A stretch of 64,000 nt of DNA from Prochilodus magdalenae (lineage: Eukaryota; Chordata; Actinopteri; Characiformes; Prochilodontidae), in assembly GCA_024036415.1 (NCBI GenBank), contig JAMWET010001910.1:216809-280808 (forward strand), in the 5' to 3' direction. The stretch's first letter is position 1. Each line of letters starts with the position of its first letter. The notes under the pieces were generated by a model. That model was not told the origin of the DNA. It searched no databases and was given only the letters and a program-made list of their open reading frames with translations. Shown in pieces: positions 35,916 through 54,370 of the stretch. The position numbers were made by a program, and so were the translations under genes.

Positions 35916-36665
35916 CAATCAGGAACGGCCAAACAGCACCATTGGTCCTCATCACTCTGTACCACTGTTTAACCCCTCCACAGGGGGTTACTAATAAATT
36001 CACTCCACCAGAATGTCAATCAGTCAGTCAGCTTTTGGTGCAATACAGGTGCAGTGGTTTAGGATGATTAAGTGAGTAGGGTGAACAATCCTGGAGAATC
36101 GCTTCAATTATTGCGTCAATAGTAGAGAAGGGTATTTTGGGATTTCATGCTTTTTTAAAGCCATTGTCACATTGACACTTAATCTTGCCCTTGTTAATAA
36201 AATATTTAAGGTATTTGGCCTCAAGGTCTTAAACCATGGATGAGTAAATATATAAATATAAGAAAATATCTAAAGTAAATAATATGAAAAAATGTATTTA
36301 TGCAATATGTTAAAAAAATACTGGGCCCAATCCTATACTCTCACATAAACACTTAAAAGATTCAAGCTCAGAAGGAAAAGTATTTAGCTTTATTTGCTTT
36401 ATTTAGGTATGAGAACCGCAAGCGGTTACCATATCATATGAAGTATTAATACAGTAATAAACATAAATATAACAGTGGTGGAACTGCTGTAGTGCAGGGA
36501 GGGGGAGAGTAGGGGTTGCTAGTGTGAGAGTGTTTGTGTGTTGCCTGTAGTGCAACAGATACATAAATGATAACTTGATAAATCAACTCAGCCACCCCCT
36601 GCAGGAGTTCAAACAGTGGTACAGAATGGTGTGGACCAGCGGCCCTGTTTGGCAGTTCCTGATTG
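35916..36665. mobile_element. 750-bp element with about 72-bp terminal inverted repeats
   Basis: The left arm starts CAATCAGGAACGGCCAAACA at 35916 and the right arm, read in reverse from 36665, starts CAATCAGGAACTGCCAAACA. The arms stay similar for about 72 bases (both contain TCTGTACCACTGTTT). The interior has no transposase frame. Family unknown; a non-autonomous DNA transposon is likely. Confidence 0.7.
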
Positions 36666-38789
36666 GGTCTAGTCTGTCATTATATTCTTCAAAACATTAG
36701 ATTCCTCAGGATCACACCCTTTAAATGCCAAACTGACATGAGACATGTTCACATGATTGTAGAAATAAAGGGGTAACGTGCTGCAATCCTTTTATTTCTT
36801 CTAAAGTAGAAGCCATTGTCCCTTTAGAAACGACTTGGCAGTGGATACCCTACATCACTGCAGTACTGGGGTTGCAGTTCAATGATAATGACAGACTATT
36901 GATGAAAATATGCAGGCAGATGGAAGTAAATGACTAGGCAGTAATACAGTATTATGCCTGTCAGAGATTGTTTAAGCAATACTTTTAGTGTAGCATGACA
37001 GTGCATAGGGCAATGTTGTTCGTGTCACGCTGTAGTCATTTGATACGGAACTGAAGGCCTAGATAACTGGCTTACTGTAACAATATATGCAGACGCATCA
37101 AATTGTGAAGATCATTGAAATAAACAGATTGCTCTTCGGACATGTGAATTAATCATTAACCTTAACGCTTTCCATTCACTAGCAATTACTATTGTAGTTG
37201 TTTTAAAAAAAATGGAAGCATAATCTGTTCACAGCTTGTTGAATTTCTCTGTGTTAGAGGCATTACTTACCCTCTATCAGGTGATGAGGCAGACCGACTC
37301 ATTATTTAGTTACATGTTTGTGTAATATACAGTATAATATATACTAGTATTTGTTATATTATCTATACTGTATGACAGTCAGAGGCCAAAAAACTGTAAA
37401 TGAAAAAATAAAAACTGACAAAACTGTGTAAATTATGCTCAGAAAACAATAAAATCAATATCCAGAACATCATATTTTAAAAATGAACATCAACAAGATA
37501 GATAACTTGATATAGAAGTGAATGTATTAGATAATAATATATATATTTCTATATTAAATTGAATTAAAGGTTCAATTCATTACACAGAAATTGTGTATGA
37601 ATGTGCAGAAGTGTGTTGTGCAGAACTTATTTCCTCTTGTTTTTACAAATCAGAACGTTTGACCAGGGGTGGACAAATTTCTCCTCGCCACGGTACACAA
37701 CTTTATCCTAGACATTCAAATAGACTAAAACTGATTGGTGCTCTATTGGTGCTTTATTGGTTCAGTTTGTGTGGTATGAGAGCATGATGTCATCAGTTAA
37801 CCCTCCCCACTGTGTTTCTCCGCCTTGCCAATTCAGTGGTGTCTTTTTATGGAGCCTATGTGCTTATGATGGCACAGTGATAGGAAGACACTGAGCAGTC
37901 ATGGAACATTCAATCATGCTTAAGCACAGGTTAGTTTAATCATGCTCAAAGTTAAATAGAACCTTTATGATGCTCTGTCTATATAAACTAATGCCATCAT
38001 GTTCATTCTTCTCACTGCATTTTCAGCATTTTAGGCCTATTCAGCTTCAGACTTGACTATATCCATACTTTTAACCAGAGCACATTCAATACCCTCCTTT
38101 TTGATATTCACTTTCCCTCTTTCAGTGTGCAACACAGACATGATCAGACTTGCTCCTACAATCATTTATGCGGCTTTAGAATTCTTCCTGAAGGATTGCC
38201 AGCAAACTGAAATAGAAGGATATGGGAGAAGCCATGTCGAATTAAAAGTACACTAAGTAGTAAATGAAAGTATCAGAATAGTTGGCGTATTGCATTAACC
38301 CGTTACCTGCAGACTAGGAGCATGTGCAGAGTACATGGTCTACGGCTGAGCATAGAGCATGGCAGCGTGTTCATGAGCTCATCGGCAGATAATCTCTTGC
38401 TTTCTTTCCTGGCTGTTAAGAGATGAATAATCTTTAACCATTCGATCCGTAGCTTAGGTCATTTTGACCCAGGCTTATCTTTGTGCTGCTATAATTTCAC
38501 CACCTACTTTGTCAATACAGGAATTCCTTAAAAGCATATGGGCAAGCTTCATTTTGGTTTAAGAGATTTATTTTACTTTACTTGATGATGATTGGAACGA
38601 GCACTCTTTATTATTATTCCTTACTACATACAGTAATTATCATGCTATTAATGCATTATTTTTGCTAAAATATGTATTAACCTCTTAGGCCCTAAGATTA
38701 GTATTCAGCTATTGATTGCTGATTATGCAGTGACTGTTATTTCTGACTACTCAGCATGAAATGATGTAGTTATCTTAAATTACGTAATA
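36666..38789. other. Intergenic sequence, no gene seen
   Basis: AT-rich DNA with only short chance open frames on both strands. Confidence 0.5.
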
Positions 38790-40345
<1,556 letters not shown>

Positions 40346-40419
40346 TATATATATTCAGACTGTATTCATATATGCAGTAAGAGAAACATATATTCAGTAA
40401 CTCATTAATAATTAGTAGT

Positions 40420-42060
40420 CCGCAGTAGTTAACAACTATTTCATAGCAGTTACTGAATAGTGCACAGTAGTTTTTTCGTAGTAGTTATAGAGCGACATAT
40501 TGTAGTTATTCAGTATTTTATAGTGGTAGATCTAATATTAGTCAAAAGTAGTGTTGTAGTCGAGACCACTAGAGTCTGTTTAAAAAGCAAGACACGTCAG
40601 GTCAGAGGCAAATCTTTTATTAGCTGTGTCTGAGTCCAATGTGTGTTTAGTATCATTTACTGTAGAAGGCATCCTCTTTCAACATCAGCTTTTACAAAAA
40701 GTGCTTGCTTCTAAAAGGTGCAGGTAAGTCCATTCTTCCCTCTACCAGAGAAACGTTCCCTGTGCCACTGGCTACCACTACACAGGCCCAAAGCATGATT
40801 GATCCACCCTGTGTATCACTTTACAGAGGTGTTCTTTTCATGTAATTCTGCAGCAAAGGGCTTCTGCATGGGTTTTGATTTGCCTTTCTATTAATCCTGT
40901 GAGCAGTTTTCTCTGAAGGTCTTCATGGTCTTTCAGGCCTCAGCTTGACCTCCACCATTGCAAATAACTGTCATTTCTTAGCTGCATTGCGAATTAATGT
41001 GACTGCTACCTGAAAACGCTTACCTTTGTTTGTAAGGTCACTGCACACTGCATGTGTCATTTCTCCCAGATTGGAGCATCCCATAATGCAAAGCCATTGT
41101 TCTAATGGAGTGCTAGGCGACTGCTTAGAGGAGCCAAAGGCTGCTTGTTATTGGGACATGGTTTGAGGAGTCAAATTATTTATAAAGCTTTGAAAACTGC
41201 ATCACCCGGCCTTTCCTAACAATGACTGTGAACAAGTCATAGCCCTTCACTCGTTACAACACACATTCAAGCAATCATGCATACAAATAACACAAATACC
41301 TGACATCCACTTGATAACTGCTGAATCAGCCTTCTCATTAGGTGAGGGAGAAAAAGGAGAGTCTTAGATCTGTGGGTGCTTTGTGGTTGTTTGTGTGGGC
41401 AACGTGATGCAAAAGTTTAAGAACCCTTGGTAATGAGAAAGACTTTGATATTCAGTAACAACTCCGTTTCCAGTAACCACAGATGGATCCATCACACTTT
41501 GTTGGTCTCAACATCAAATTCAAAATTCACCTGATGTTGAGAATTACACAAGACTAAGAGAGCTAGGCCTCCGGCCCAGTCTTAAGACTGAGACCAGACT
41601 TGAGTATCACAACACAGTTAGTAGTTCCTGAGTACTTATTTTAGAGTAACTCAGTGTGGCGCTACATTATGGTAGGTACAGGATAGTTCAGTGAGTACAG
41701 TAGATGCTAAATAATTCTAGAAATACATACTATTTACCGTACAACTTGCTGTAGTTTTTTTAAAAATTCATAGCAACTAAGTTATTAAAAGTAGTTACTG
41801 AGTAATTCATAGTAATAACACATACAAAGCAGTTACCTAGTAAGTCATGACACCTACTGCATATTTCATAATAGTTCTTGAGTAATGCATAGTAGTTACT
41901 GCATGATTCATGATCATAACTATTAAGACAAATTAGCCACTGGGAAGTTTATGACGGTTACTTAATTAATGGTTTATTAATACAAGCTGCTCAGAAATTC
42001 ATAGTAATAATAACTGCAACATCCAGAGTAGTGATTCTTAGTGATTCATACTGTTAAATC
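40420..42060. repeat. Degenerate AGTAGTTACTGAGTAATTCAT-type repeats, split by a Tc1 relic
   Basis: Loosely periodic copies of CATAGTAGTTACTGAGTAAT occur at about 40420-40570 and 41630-42030. The segment between them is largely a Tc1 relic. The repeats are too diverged for a fixed unit length. Confidence 0.6.
40680..41460 (-). mobile_element. Degenerate Tc1/mariner relic
   Basis: Nucleotide segments typical of a common fish Tc1 family are visible: AGGCCCAAAGCATGATTGAT, GGTGTTCTTTTCATGTAATT, GGTTTTGATTTGCCTTTCTA and AGGCCTCAGCTTGACCTCCA. An end-like GATGCAAAAGTTTAAGAACCC lies near 41407. No open transposase frame survives. Confidence 0.75.
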
Positions 42061-44247
<2,187 letters not shown>

Positions 44248-44259
44248 ATGTGATCCTTT

Positions 44260-44770
44260 GTGTATCTCCCTTTTCCGGTTGCTAGGGGAGGAGAGTCGCG
44301 GTCTTCCAGCGTTTCACTCAAACTCCAGCCGAGAGAGAGAGACGGAGAGGCGTAGCACGACGGTGGCAGAAACGCTGCTCCGCGGCTGCAACGATTCCAG
44401 ACGACCCATCAGACTTTTGTCTCCTCCGTCGCGGACGGCTGCGAACTTTCTTTCTCCGGGTATCGACCGACCGCATGCGCGAAACAAACAGGCGTCATCC
44501 AGCGCGAGCTCCATGCGAGTGGACTTCCCTCGGCTGGCTCACATTGCCGCCGGCCAGGTCACTCGCACACGGCTGCGTGTACCGACCCGGGAGCACGGGC
44601 AGGATAAAGGGCAGCAGCGTGCGGGACGGCTTATCAGGACGCGCTCCCATGGCGAGCAGTTCTCCGCAGGACTGAAAACCGCGGGAACCGGGCAAGGTGC
44701 TGAGCTGAAGTTTGTGTTTTTAATATGAGAGATGGATGACTGGGCGCGGGGACGGTGGCGGAGCGCTGTT
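44260..44770 (+). promoter_or_regulatory. GC/CpG-rich region, presumptive lrrc10b promoter and leader
   Basis: Base composition changes sharply from the AT-rich surroundings, with many CpGs (GAGAGTCGCGG, GACCGACCGCATGCGCGAAA). It lies 0.55-1.05 kb upstream of the lrrc10b start on the same strand. An open frame of 156 codons (44258-44728) runs through it but has no recognisable protein feature and is expected by chance in GC-rich DNA. Confidence 0.55.
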
Positions 44771-44916
44771 TCAGCCCAGCAGGATTTCTCTGGTCAGTGT
44801 CATAACAGGCTTTTGACAGCTCAACTGGACAAGAGCCCCAATCTGGGAGAGGCTAGCTGAACACTGGATCACCTTTTGAATTACCCTGACAAAATTAAAG
44901 ATCACTCTGTCCACAG

Positions 44917-45004
44917 CTACTACTACTACTACTGCTACAACTACTACTACTACTATTACTACTACTACTACTATTACTATTACTACTACTACTATCATTA
45001 CTAC
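44917..45004. repeat. (CTA)n trinucleotide repeat
   Basis: Interrupted CTA/TTA units lie between the GC-rich region and the lrrc10b start codon, so they may be part of its 5' untranslated region or a leader intron. Confidence 0.95.
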
Positions 45005-45254
45005 ATGTTCTCTGACTGTTAGGTCTGTACATATAAGGTACTGCATTATTACTATGGGCATCTCTTGTACAAGACAGCGTTTTTGCTGACATCAGGCCTT
45101 GCTGTCCTGAGACTGAGTTGTGGTGTCCCGCAGCAGACGCATCATGAGCCCACGCACAGCATCTCTCTCTGTTGGGACGGACCTGCCGAGTGTAGCTCAC
45201 AGAGAGGGGGCAAAACAGCCCCTTAGAGCTCCACACGCACTCCTCCCATCCTGA

Positions 45255-46559
<1,305 letters not shown>

Positions 46560-47160
46560 TCTTTGTCATCTTCCCTTTAACCACATCAGTGCTTAATTTG
46601 GTTTGCACTAATTTAATTACAAGGAAATGCTGACATTTTTCGGGTTTCTAATTTTTCCAGTTTTTTAAAATGATGTTGGGTTTGTGTTTTTTTTTTTATT
46701 TTGTTTTTATGAAATACCTCTAAAGTGGGATACAGAGTGAAAATGACCTCACATAAGCTTCCAAATGATGCAGAACTTTTGGCTTTGAATTGGCCTTGTA
46801 CAGTGGCAACATGTCCTTGTGAATTTAGTAAGTTATACATGAGTATTTTAATGTGTTCACCCAAAAGGTTGAGCACAAAATTGTTATTTACCTAGCATTC
46901 TGGCCACATTAGCTTCAGAGTTCCTCCTAATGAACCGGTAGAAAGTGATGACATATGCAAACGCGATACTTCCCACAGCATTCAAAGTACAGAGCAGTAA
47001 AATTTCCCCAAACGAGCTCCGTGCATTATGTTCTTTATCATTTATAAGTAACAGCCCAACAACTGGAGAATACTGCTGCACTGATTTAGGGGTACATTAG
47101 AGCTGTCTCACTCAGTGTCCTTCATTCAGATTTTTAGTGGTCATTAGATCCTTGGCAGAG
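46560..47160. other. lrrc10b 3' flank
   Basis: AT-rich sequence that probably begins with the lrrc10b 3' untranslated region. No canonical AATAAA was seen close to the stop codon, so the transcript end is not fixed. Confidence 0.4.
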
Positions 47161-47277
47161 GCCCATGGAAGTCTACTGTGGGGTCCAAAAAGTCTGAGAC
47201 CACACTGAACATATCCCCATATGTTCAGTGTGGCCTCAGATTTTTTGGGCCTTTCATTGAAAGGAGACTTCCATGGG
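47161..47277. repeat. Long hairpin, MITE-like
   Basis: GCCCATGGAAGTCT at the left recurs inverted as AGACTTCCATGGGC at the right. The inner arms AGACCACACTGAACAT and ATGTTCAGTGTGGCCT face each other across eight bases. Total size is about 117 bp. Confidence 0.85.
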
Positions 47278-47957
47278 CCTTTCATTGAAAGCTGGAACCA
47301 AACAACAGAAAGTTTTTCATTTTGAGAAATTTGTTACACAGAAAATGAAGAAGAATCATTTAAGATTCTGTTGTTTTAGGTCACTGTTCAGCCTTTAGGC
47401 AAAATTGTGGCATTCGCCTTCTCAAGGCCTCTATACAAACAAGTACAATTGTAAAAAGTCTGCTCTCTTCTATTGAAGCTCATAGTCAGATGGCTCTCAG
47501 GTGGATTTGATCTACTCACTAGAGCCCAGTGCAAACAGCCAGTGCATCAAGCCAGTTTGAGTGCATGCTGTCGTTAAAGTAACCAGGCGACATATAAAAA
47601 TAAAAAAATGAATAATATTATGTTAAAATTTCAACTACTTAACTTTTACTACTTTTATAGTTCTCCTGATCATTTGTAATGACACATGATCCTAAATGAT
47701 AAAAGAGTGCAGAACACAAGCACATTGTCTGGTGGTCTTAGACACTCGAACACCCTGAAACAGTTTTCACTGAACAACCTGTTTGTTTGGAGACCCAGTT
47801 TTTGACAATGAGATGTGTGAGTTTTGATGTTAAAGAACCTCCGCAGAATATCAAGAACCTTAAATTGCTAAAGAACCTTTATATATTATGCAGAGGTTCT
47901 GTAAGCCTTTAAAAGGTTCTTCACACACGCATATCTCTTTGTCAGACATGGTTCTTT

Positions 47958-48085
47958 AAAGCAGTGGTTTTTAAAGGGGCCCCTTGGACTGTCCTCATTT
48001 TTACTCCTACTCAAAATGTCACTCAAAATACATGTGGACCGTCTGGGGGTCCCTGAGGACCACGTTGAGCCCACTGCTTTAGGGA
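47958..48085. mobile_element. Small hAT-like MITE candidate
   Basis: The ends TTAAAGCAGTGG and CCACTGCTTTA are inverted copies, and CAGTGG-type termini are common in hAT-derived elements. The interior is non-coding. Confidence 0.5.
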
Positions 48086-48089
48086 GTGA

Positions 48090-49720
48090 AAAGTGTTTTT
48101 TTTTTTTATGGCATTGCTTAAAGGACCATTTGTGGCATCTTTTATTATATGGGTGGATAATTTTGCACCACGTCTTATTTCAGCATTTCAACCAACATCA
48201 TTTTAAAACACTGTGAAAAAATGAAAGCAAAGAATTGATAGGAATGGCAAAAAAAAAAAGTAGTGGAGGGAATCGAATGACAAAACACACTTAAATATAT
48301 TATATTTAATATATTAAGGGGGGTATATTAATATATTAATATATAATATATTAAGGGGGTGACATGTTTGCTCTGTCAAGGCTGCTGTGAATTTATATAA
48401 CCATGTCTCCAGTAGTGAGACCAACCCAGTACAGGACTCTCGTTAAAAAGGTTTAGCACTTAATTTATTCTCTTTACAAACCCTGTGAAAACCAATGGAA
48501 ACTGCACATCTGTTACGGGCTGCAGCTTTATACATTGCAAATAAGACCAACTCATATTTTTGAGTGTATGTGTGTGGCGGGTGTGAGTGCATGTGAGTGA
48601 GTGAGTGAGTGAGTGAGAGAGAGGAAGAGAGAGAGAATGTGTAATCGTACTCTACCCCGGGTGTACTGTATCTGGAATAGGATACTGCGATTGCTGTGAT
48701 GTGTGTTGGTGAAACGAAATCTTCTCTCATTAAATAATCATTGAGTTTGCGAAATGTGTTTCAATCATTCATGCGGGGCTGAGTGTAAGATCTAAAACTT
48801 GCTCAGGCTCCTAAAAGTGCAATCCAAAGCTTCTAATATTCAGGAAGAAGTCTTGCCTTTGAATTGGAACACATGGGCTAAACCTAGCAGTCACAGTGCT
48901 TTTAAAGATTACGGAGATAAAATGTGTGCCGCTAGCCAAGCTAATGCTAACTGAGGTAAACTTTGCTTCAGTAGTCTAAGCTAGTCTGGGCACGACATGT
49001 GAAAAGCAGAGAGGGGTGTTAGGGGATGAGAAAGAGACAGAGAGAGAATAGAGGGGGACTCTTCTCCTTAAAAGGCCAGGGAAGGAAGCCAGAGATGTTT
49101 TAAACATTAGCACGAGAGGGGGAGCGAACAAATAAAAGAGACTTGAAGTACAGAGGTCAGCAAGCGTCGAGTCTGTCCTCTGAATTCTCGTTTTCTTCTC
49201 TCGTGTTCATTCTTTCCATTTAATGACAGACATATTTCCCTCTTTACTTATTCCAGGCACACTCTACAACTCTCTCATTTCTTTCTTGTCAATTTCAGAG
49301 CTTTTGTGGACCTACCTCCTCCTCTACCCTGTTTTAAGAAGGGTTGGAGTAGAACTTGACAGAACCAGTACATTCTCTCTCTGTGGGAATGTATCAAGTT
49401 CATTATATCAGTCAGCTCAGTTTCTTCTACAGGCTACAAATGTTGCTGCCCCTGCAAGTAAGCTTATTGTGATTCAGAATGTGCCCTGTGAGAGTTATAG
49501 AAAAATATGATTCTCGGTTTTTAAAGGAAAACAAAGTTTGATGTCGTGTGTATTTGCTGCATTGTGCGGGAATTTATGTTTTTTGCTCTTGGGTTCCCTC
49601 TACAGTTGCACAGCCTAATACGCTTTTATACCACTGACGTAAATACAGGTGATGAGGCCTACATACAACCTCTGTGTGTAACCCATCCATGCAATGGAGC
49701 ACACATATATACACACCCTA
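48090..49720. other. Intergenic sequence, no gene seen
   Basis: Contains an AT-rich palindromic patch at about 48290-48360 and (GTGA)n at 48593-48618. Only short chance open frames. Confidence 0.5.
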
Positions 49721-49729
49721 GAGGGCAGT

Positions 49730-49915
49730 GAGCACACTAGCCCAGAGCGGTAGGCAGCCCTATCCATGGCGCCATTGGAGCAGTCGGGGCTTAAGTGCTT
49801 TGCTCAAGGTCCTCATTTGTGTCCTGTTGATTCAGGGGATCGAACCAGCCTTGTGATCTTCCAGTCACAAGGCTGGTTCCCAAACCTCCAGCCCACAACT
49901 GCTCTATTTGTTGAC
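49730..49915. repeat. Dispersed fish repeat fragment
   Basis: The phrases AGTGCTTTGCTCAAGGTCCT and GGGGATCGAACCAGCCTTGT followed by CCTCCAGCCCACAACTGCTC are characteristic of a widespread interspersed repeat in fish genomes. The exact class is not determined. Confidence 0.6.
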
Positions 49916-50149
49916 AAACTGACGGATACAAAATCTAAATCCTCTTTGCATGCACAAACGTTACACAGGCAGGTCACAGGTTATACTCAAAATTCCAGTT
50001 GTTACGTATGAATTTTCGTCCGGGAATTTAATTCCTGGCCTAGAGTGGCAAAGACAGAGATGCCTTTCTCTGTCTCTGTTTTGACACTAAAGTTGTAAGG
50101 AGTGTTGGGACTGCTTTTGGGACAGAGATCATTTACATGTATCTGTCTT

Positions 50150-50322
50150 AAAGGCCTGTGATAGACTGGTGGCCTGTCCAGGGTGTGTCCTGCCTTCCAG
50201 GCCAGTAAACGTTAGGATAGGCTTCAGCACCCCCTGCAACACAGAAGGATAAGCGCTTTAAAAGATGGATGGATGGATGTGGATGGATGGATGGATGGAT
50301 GGATGGATGGATGGATGGATGT
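50150..50322 (+). mobile_element. 3' tail of a non-LTR retrotransposon with (GGAT)n end
   Basis: TGGCCTGTCCAGGGTGTGTC, GGATAGGCTTCAGCACCCCC and GATAAGCGCTTTAAAAGATG occur in the order known from the common LINE/SINE 3' end of fishes. They are followed by GGAT units (50264-50320), the usual simple-repeat tail. Confidence 0.75.
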
Positions 50323-50339
50323 CTTAAAGGCACAGAAAC

Positions 50340-53300
50340 AGCCTGTTGAATTGTAAGGTACTAATAGAGGTTGAAAATGGTCTGTTAAAATTCATTTTGA
50401 ACTGCTTTTAGTGCAAGAAACCACTCAAATGTCATGAGTGGACCTCAGGGAATAAAATGCAGGCGTGAAAAGTGGAATATGGGCCCTTTTATAGATACCT
50501 GATAATGTTTCTAAATGAGTATTCTCTCCTTTAACACTGGTGCTTATTAGATGTTTCACCAAAGCTATCACTAGTCTGTTCTCAAACATGGCAGCAGGTC
50601 AGCTGAACACTCCGTCACACATTCAGAAAGTTACAGAAAAGTTGTCAGAACTTAAACACTTGGATTTACAGCACGGTGAAGGACCCCTCTGTTTGGATTT
50701 TCTAGGAACTGAGATTGTTCGGTCATTAGAAGAGGTTTTGTTACTTCGCTGACCAAATGAGCGGCTAATTGTGTTTAGACGCTCTGTCAGGCTCTGCTTC
50801 TTCTACTTCCTCCTTACAGTGAGTGCACGGCTTCTCTCTCCCTCTCTCCGTCTGTGGAAGAGAATGGAATCCATCTGTTGAAACATTTAGGTAGCTTTGT
50901 GAGTCATCAGCACTGTGTGGTGAAGTACTGGGAAGTAAAGTGTTTGGCACACTGCAGCGGTAAAGAGAAAACTGTCACTCTGCCCTGTGTCCTGGTTGGC
51001 AGGCTTCAGGTGGAGTGGTGCAGTATTACCAAATAAACACAACTGGGCTTAGCAAACACATATGGGGATGGGTAAGAGTCATTAAACTTTACACTGGCTG
51101 AGTACCAACATGTTAAAATAGCAAAAACCGCAAAGTTCTCTGAACTCACCCCGTTCACTTTCTGATGTATTCTGTGAGCCCAGCTTCACAGACCTCTACT
51201 CCTAGAATAACTTGGCTTACCAGGACTCTGAGTCTGGCAGGCTTAGAATATAGGAGATAAGAGATAAATCTAATCCTGAATTGCCAGTCAATTACATTTG
51301 TATTGCACCGGTTGACACTCTGAACTCTTGAATCACACTGTGAGGGCAGATCTGAGAACTGGACTGGCATTTATGAGCTAGCAGGAGTTCGTCGACGACA
51401 CCTGTGGCATTTGTGAAACTTATGTGATTTGGATGCTTGAGATTTACAGCTCACAGGCTAATCATCCCAGCAACACTGGAGGAGATGCTAAGCATCTGAC
51501 TATGCAAGAGTGCACTGCCACTGTACTTTTGCATACTGTGTAAAAATATATTCTTTAAAATATCAGCGCTGTCCAAAAAAACAAGTATCTTCAAAATGGC
51601 AACTTTACAGGAGAGGGCAAAAACCTCATTCCAGTTTAATGTAAGTCAGTGGAACCAGAGTTTTTACCAAGCGATGATGGAGAAAAATTGAGATACATGT
51701 TTTTCTTCAGGGCCTTGATGACATATGAAGTAGATGCATTTTTGTTTACTTGCTACTGTTTTGTCTTAAACCAGGTTATACTTTTAAGGCATGCTACTGC
51801 TTTCACTAGCATCTGTTGTTAAGTGGTTACCTCATGTTTAGCTGTCACACACCACTGGCCAAATAAGGCTCCATAGACTCCTGAATGTAATTATTTTAGA
51901 TTCCTATATACTGAATACATCATGTTGCAGGCTGTAAAGGATCATTCTGGAAACTGTTACCATGAATGAGATGCACTGTAAATGAGAGATATACATCTCT
52001 GTTGTCTGTTAAGAATTGATGATAACTGTTAAGGTATATGGGTAAGAAAGGTGCACAGGTTTTACAGGGGTTTCCATATTTTTCTAAAAAAATGTTTCTA
52101 AAATGATAAAAATAAGTTATATAGTTATAAATATTAATATTTATTTTTCCTTAATACTGAAAATACCATTCCTATAGAGAGGACAAAACTTTCCAAAAAA
52201 GGGTACTACATATGACATATTCTATCTTTAAAGTTAATTGACCTTTCATTGGATTACCACTGAATGCCAACATAACACACTTACCACAACAAGCATCAGC
52301 ATTAGTGTGAGTCTAGTATAGGTAGTTTTTTACCTACCTATATTACCTTCCAATCAAATCACACATCACTTGCAAAAAAATCTAAATCTAAATTGAGCAG
52401 ACTATAACATACCTGTACCTATATATCTATACCTGGTCACTTAATGCATCTCGACTATCAGGATTATATCTGGAAAAGACTAAGCAATACAAAATACCTA
52501 AGATGCATTTGAAACACATGCTAATCAGATCACTCAAACCACTTCACGAGGCATGAGACGCATGTGAGCAACGGTATACCACTATAGATCGGTGTCTATA
52601 AGACACATTTGTGGACAAATACAACCCAAACTCATCCCCAGGCAGTATGTCACAGGGCATATGATCTGTGTCTGGGAGGAAGGAATTCATGTGCATGGGC
52701 TGTAGTGGTATTTTCTACACCTGCAAACAGAGTCAGTCCTGAGTTGATCTGTCTTAAAAGTCATTTTCTTGTTGGCATGAACATTGACAGTTGTTGCGTT
52801 GAGTTTGAGTTATAACTGAGAATTCTGAGGCTGCGACCATGTTTTAGCATATATCACTGTATGTCTGAAACATTTGCTAATGGTTTGCAGTGTAATGAGT
52901 GGATTTGCGTAGTTCGTCCCACAAAGCAATCGGCTAACTGGAGTACAGCTAACTGGAGTGCATTTGACTACCAAGTGCAAATGGCTTAAATCTTAGGAGG
53001 ATACAATCCAGACACGAATGGACTTCAGTGCAACTTTCCATTGTTGGCTGAGTGGGCTGGAGGCTGAGACATTTCATTTCATGCACACAGTTAGAATCCC
53101 AACCTTTACTCCTAGTAGGGGGTACTCGTGCTTTCAGGACCCATTTTTACTTGTGATTTACACCCTACATCCCCAGAAGTTACAAAACCACCATCTTCAT
53201 TCTGCAAATTCATGATGAATGGACCAAATTAAAGATAAGAACACTGGAGTTCAGCATCAAGTTGTTTCCTAAATTTGTTCTTGAGAAAGATTCTGTGAAC

Positions 53301-54370
53301 AAAGCTACATCTGATTCATGACATGTTCTTAACCCATACAGTTGTTTGCACTTTTGTGCTCTTGATTGTGTGTAGATTCTGTTTTTACCTAGTAACAAAT
53401 CCTAAATAGAAAGAGAACACTGGTGAATGTCGGAATCTTCATGAAAACTCCATAAGTGGCTTCTTAAGAATGACTGGTGAATGAGGTCCTTTGTTTCCTC
53501 CCCCTTGTAAAGTTTCCATTTTAGAGACGTGAGCTTTTATTATGGCAGCAACAGTGTAATGAAAAATTAATATGCCATTTGTGAACGATTATTAATGCTG
53601 TTGCATTGATGTATGAGGGCGTTTTTGGGACTAGTCTACTAATAATACATAATTAATACTCTAAATTCAATATTCTAACAATGGAAAGATACTAGGGCTT
53701 GAATGGATTGGTCTATATCTCTTTCTATCTTTTTTCAGACAGTTCCTGGCATAGTCTTCTGTGGCTACACTGGACTGTTTTGGCTGTAAGTGCGTGTGGT
53801 GGCTGCACACTCTGATATTAAGCAGGCCTTTACTGTGAACTGTGCCTCGGTGCTTAATCATTTAGAGCGCCAGTCTCCAGTTTATACTGCCTCCATTCTC
53901 GTTAGGTCAGCCACATACCATTCTGACCCAGGCACTGAATGAGCAAGAGGAACAGTCTTACACCACTCAGGCTTCACTTTTTCTCCTTGGAGCTACTTAA
54001 TATACAACACTCATGGCAGGGATAGGAGATTAGATGAGTGGATGTTAACAGGAACTGGAGTACAAAAACTCATTTAGTGGAGTGCCATGCTACCCATCAT
54101 ACTTGTAACTGACTTATGACAAACAAGTTATAGTGTGAATGTGTTACACAAATGATTTACGCCTAATCCAACACATGTACAGTCTTGCTCACTGTGCTAT
54201 TACTATGCTTTGTAAGTAACTTCTGGAAAGCTTGGTGGCTGCTCAACGTTTGACTTCAGAATAGGAATTTTGAGGTTTGTGTTGCTGACTTAAGAATATT
54301 TTAGGCCAACTGCATAACTCTGCCAAGGCCCATGGGTCTTTCTTTTTTCCACCCCCTCCCCGTAAGTCTT
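50340..54370. other. Intergenic sequence, no gene seen
   Basis: Mostly unique AT-rich DNA. Positions 53255-53492 carry the dispersed repeat also seen at 43396-43665. No splice-linked coding similarity was recognised. Confidence 0.5.

Noticed and set aside
44258..44728. 156-codon frame upstream of lrrc10b as a separate gene
   Set aside because: It has no recognisable motif. GC-rich, CpG-rich composition favours open frames, and its position fits a promoter or leader.
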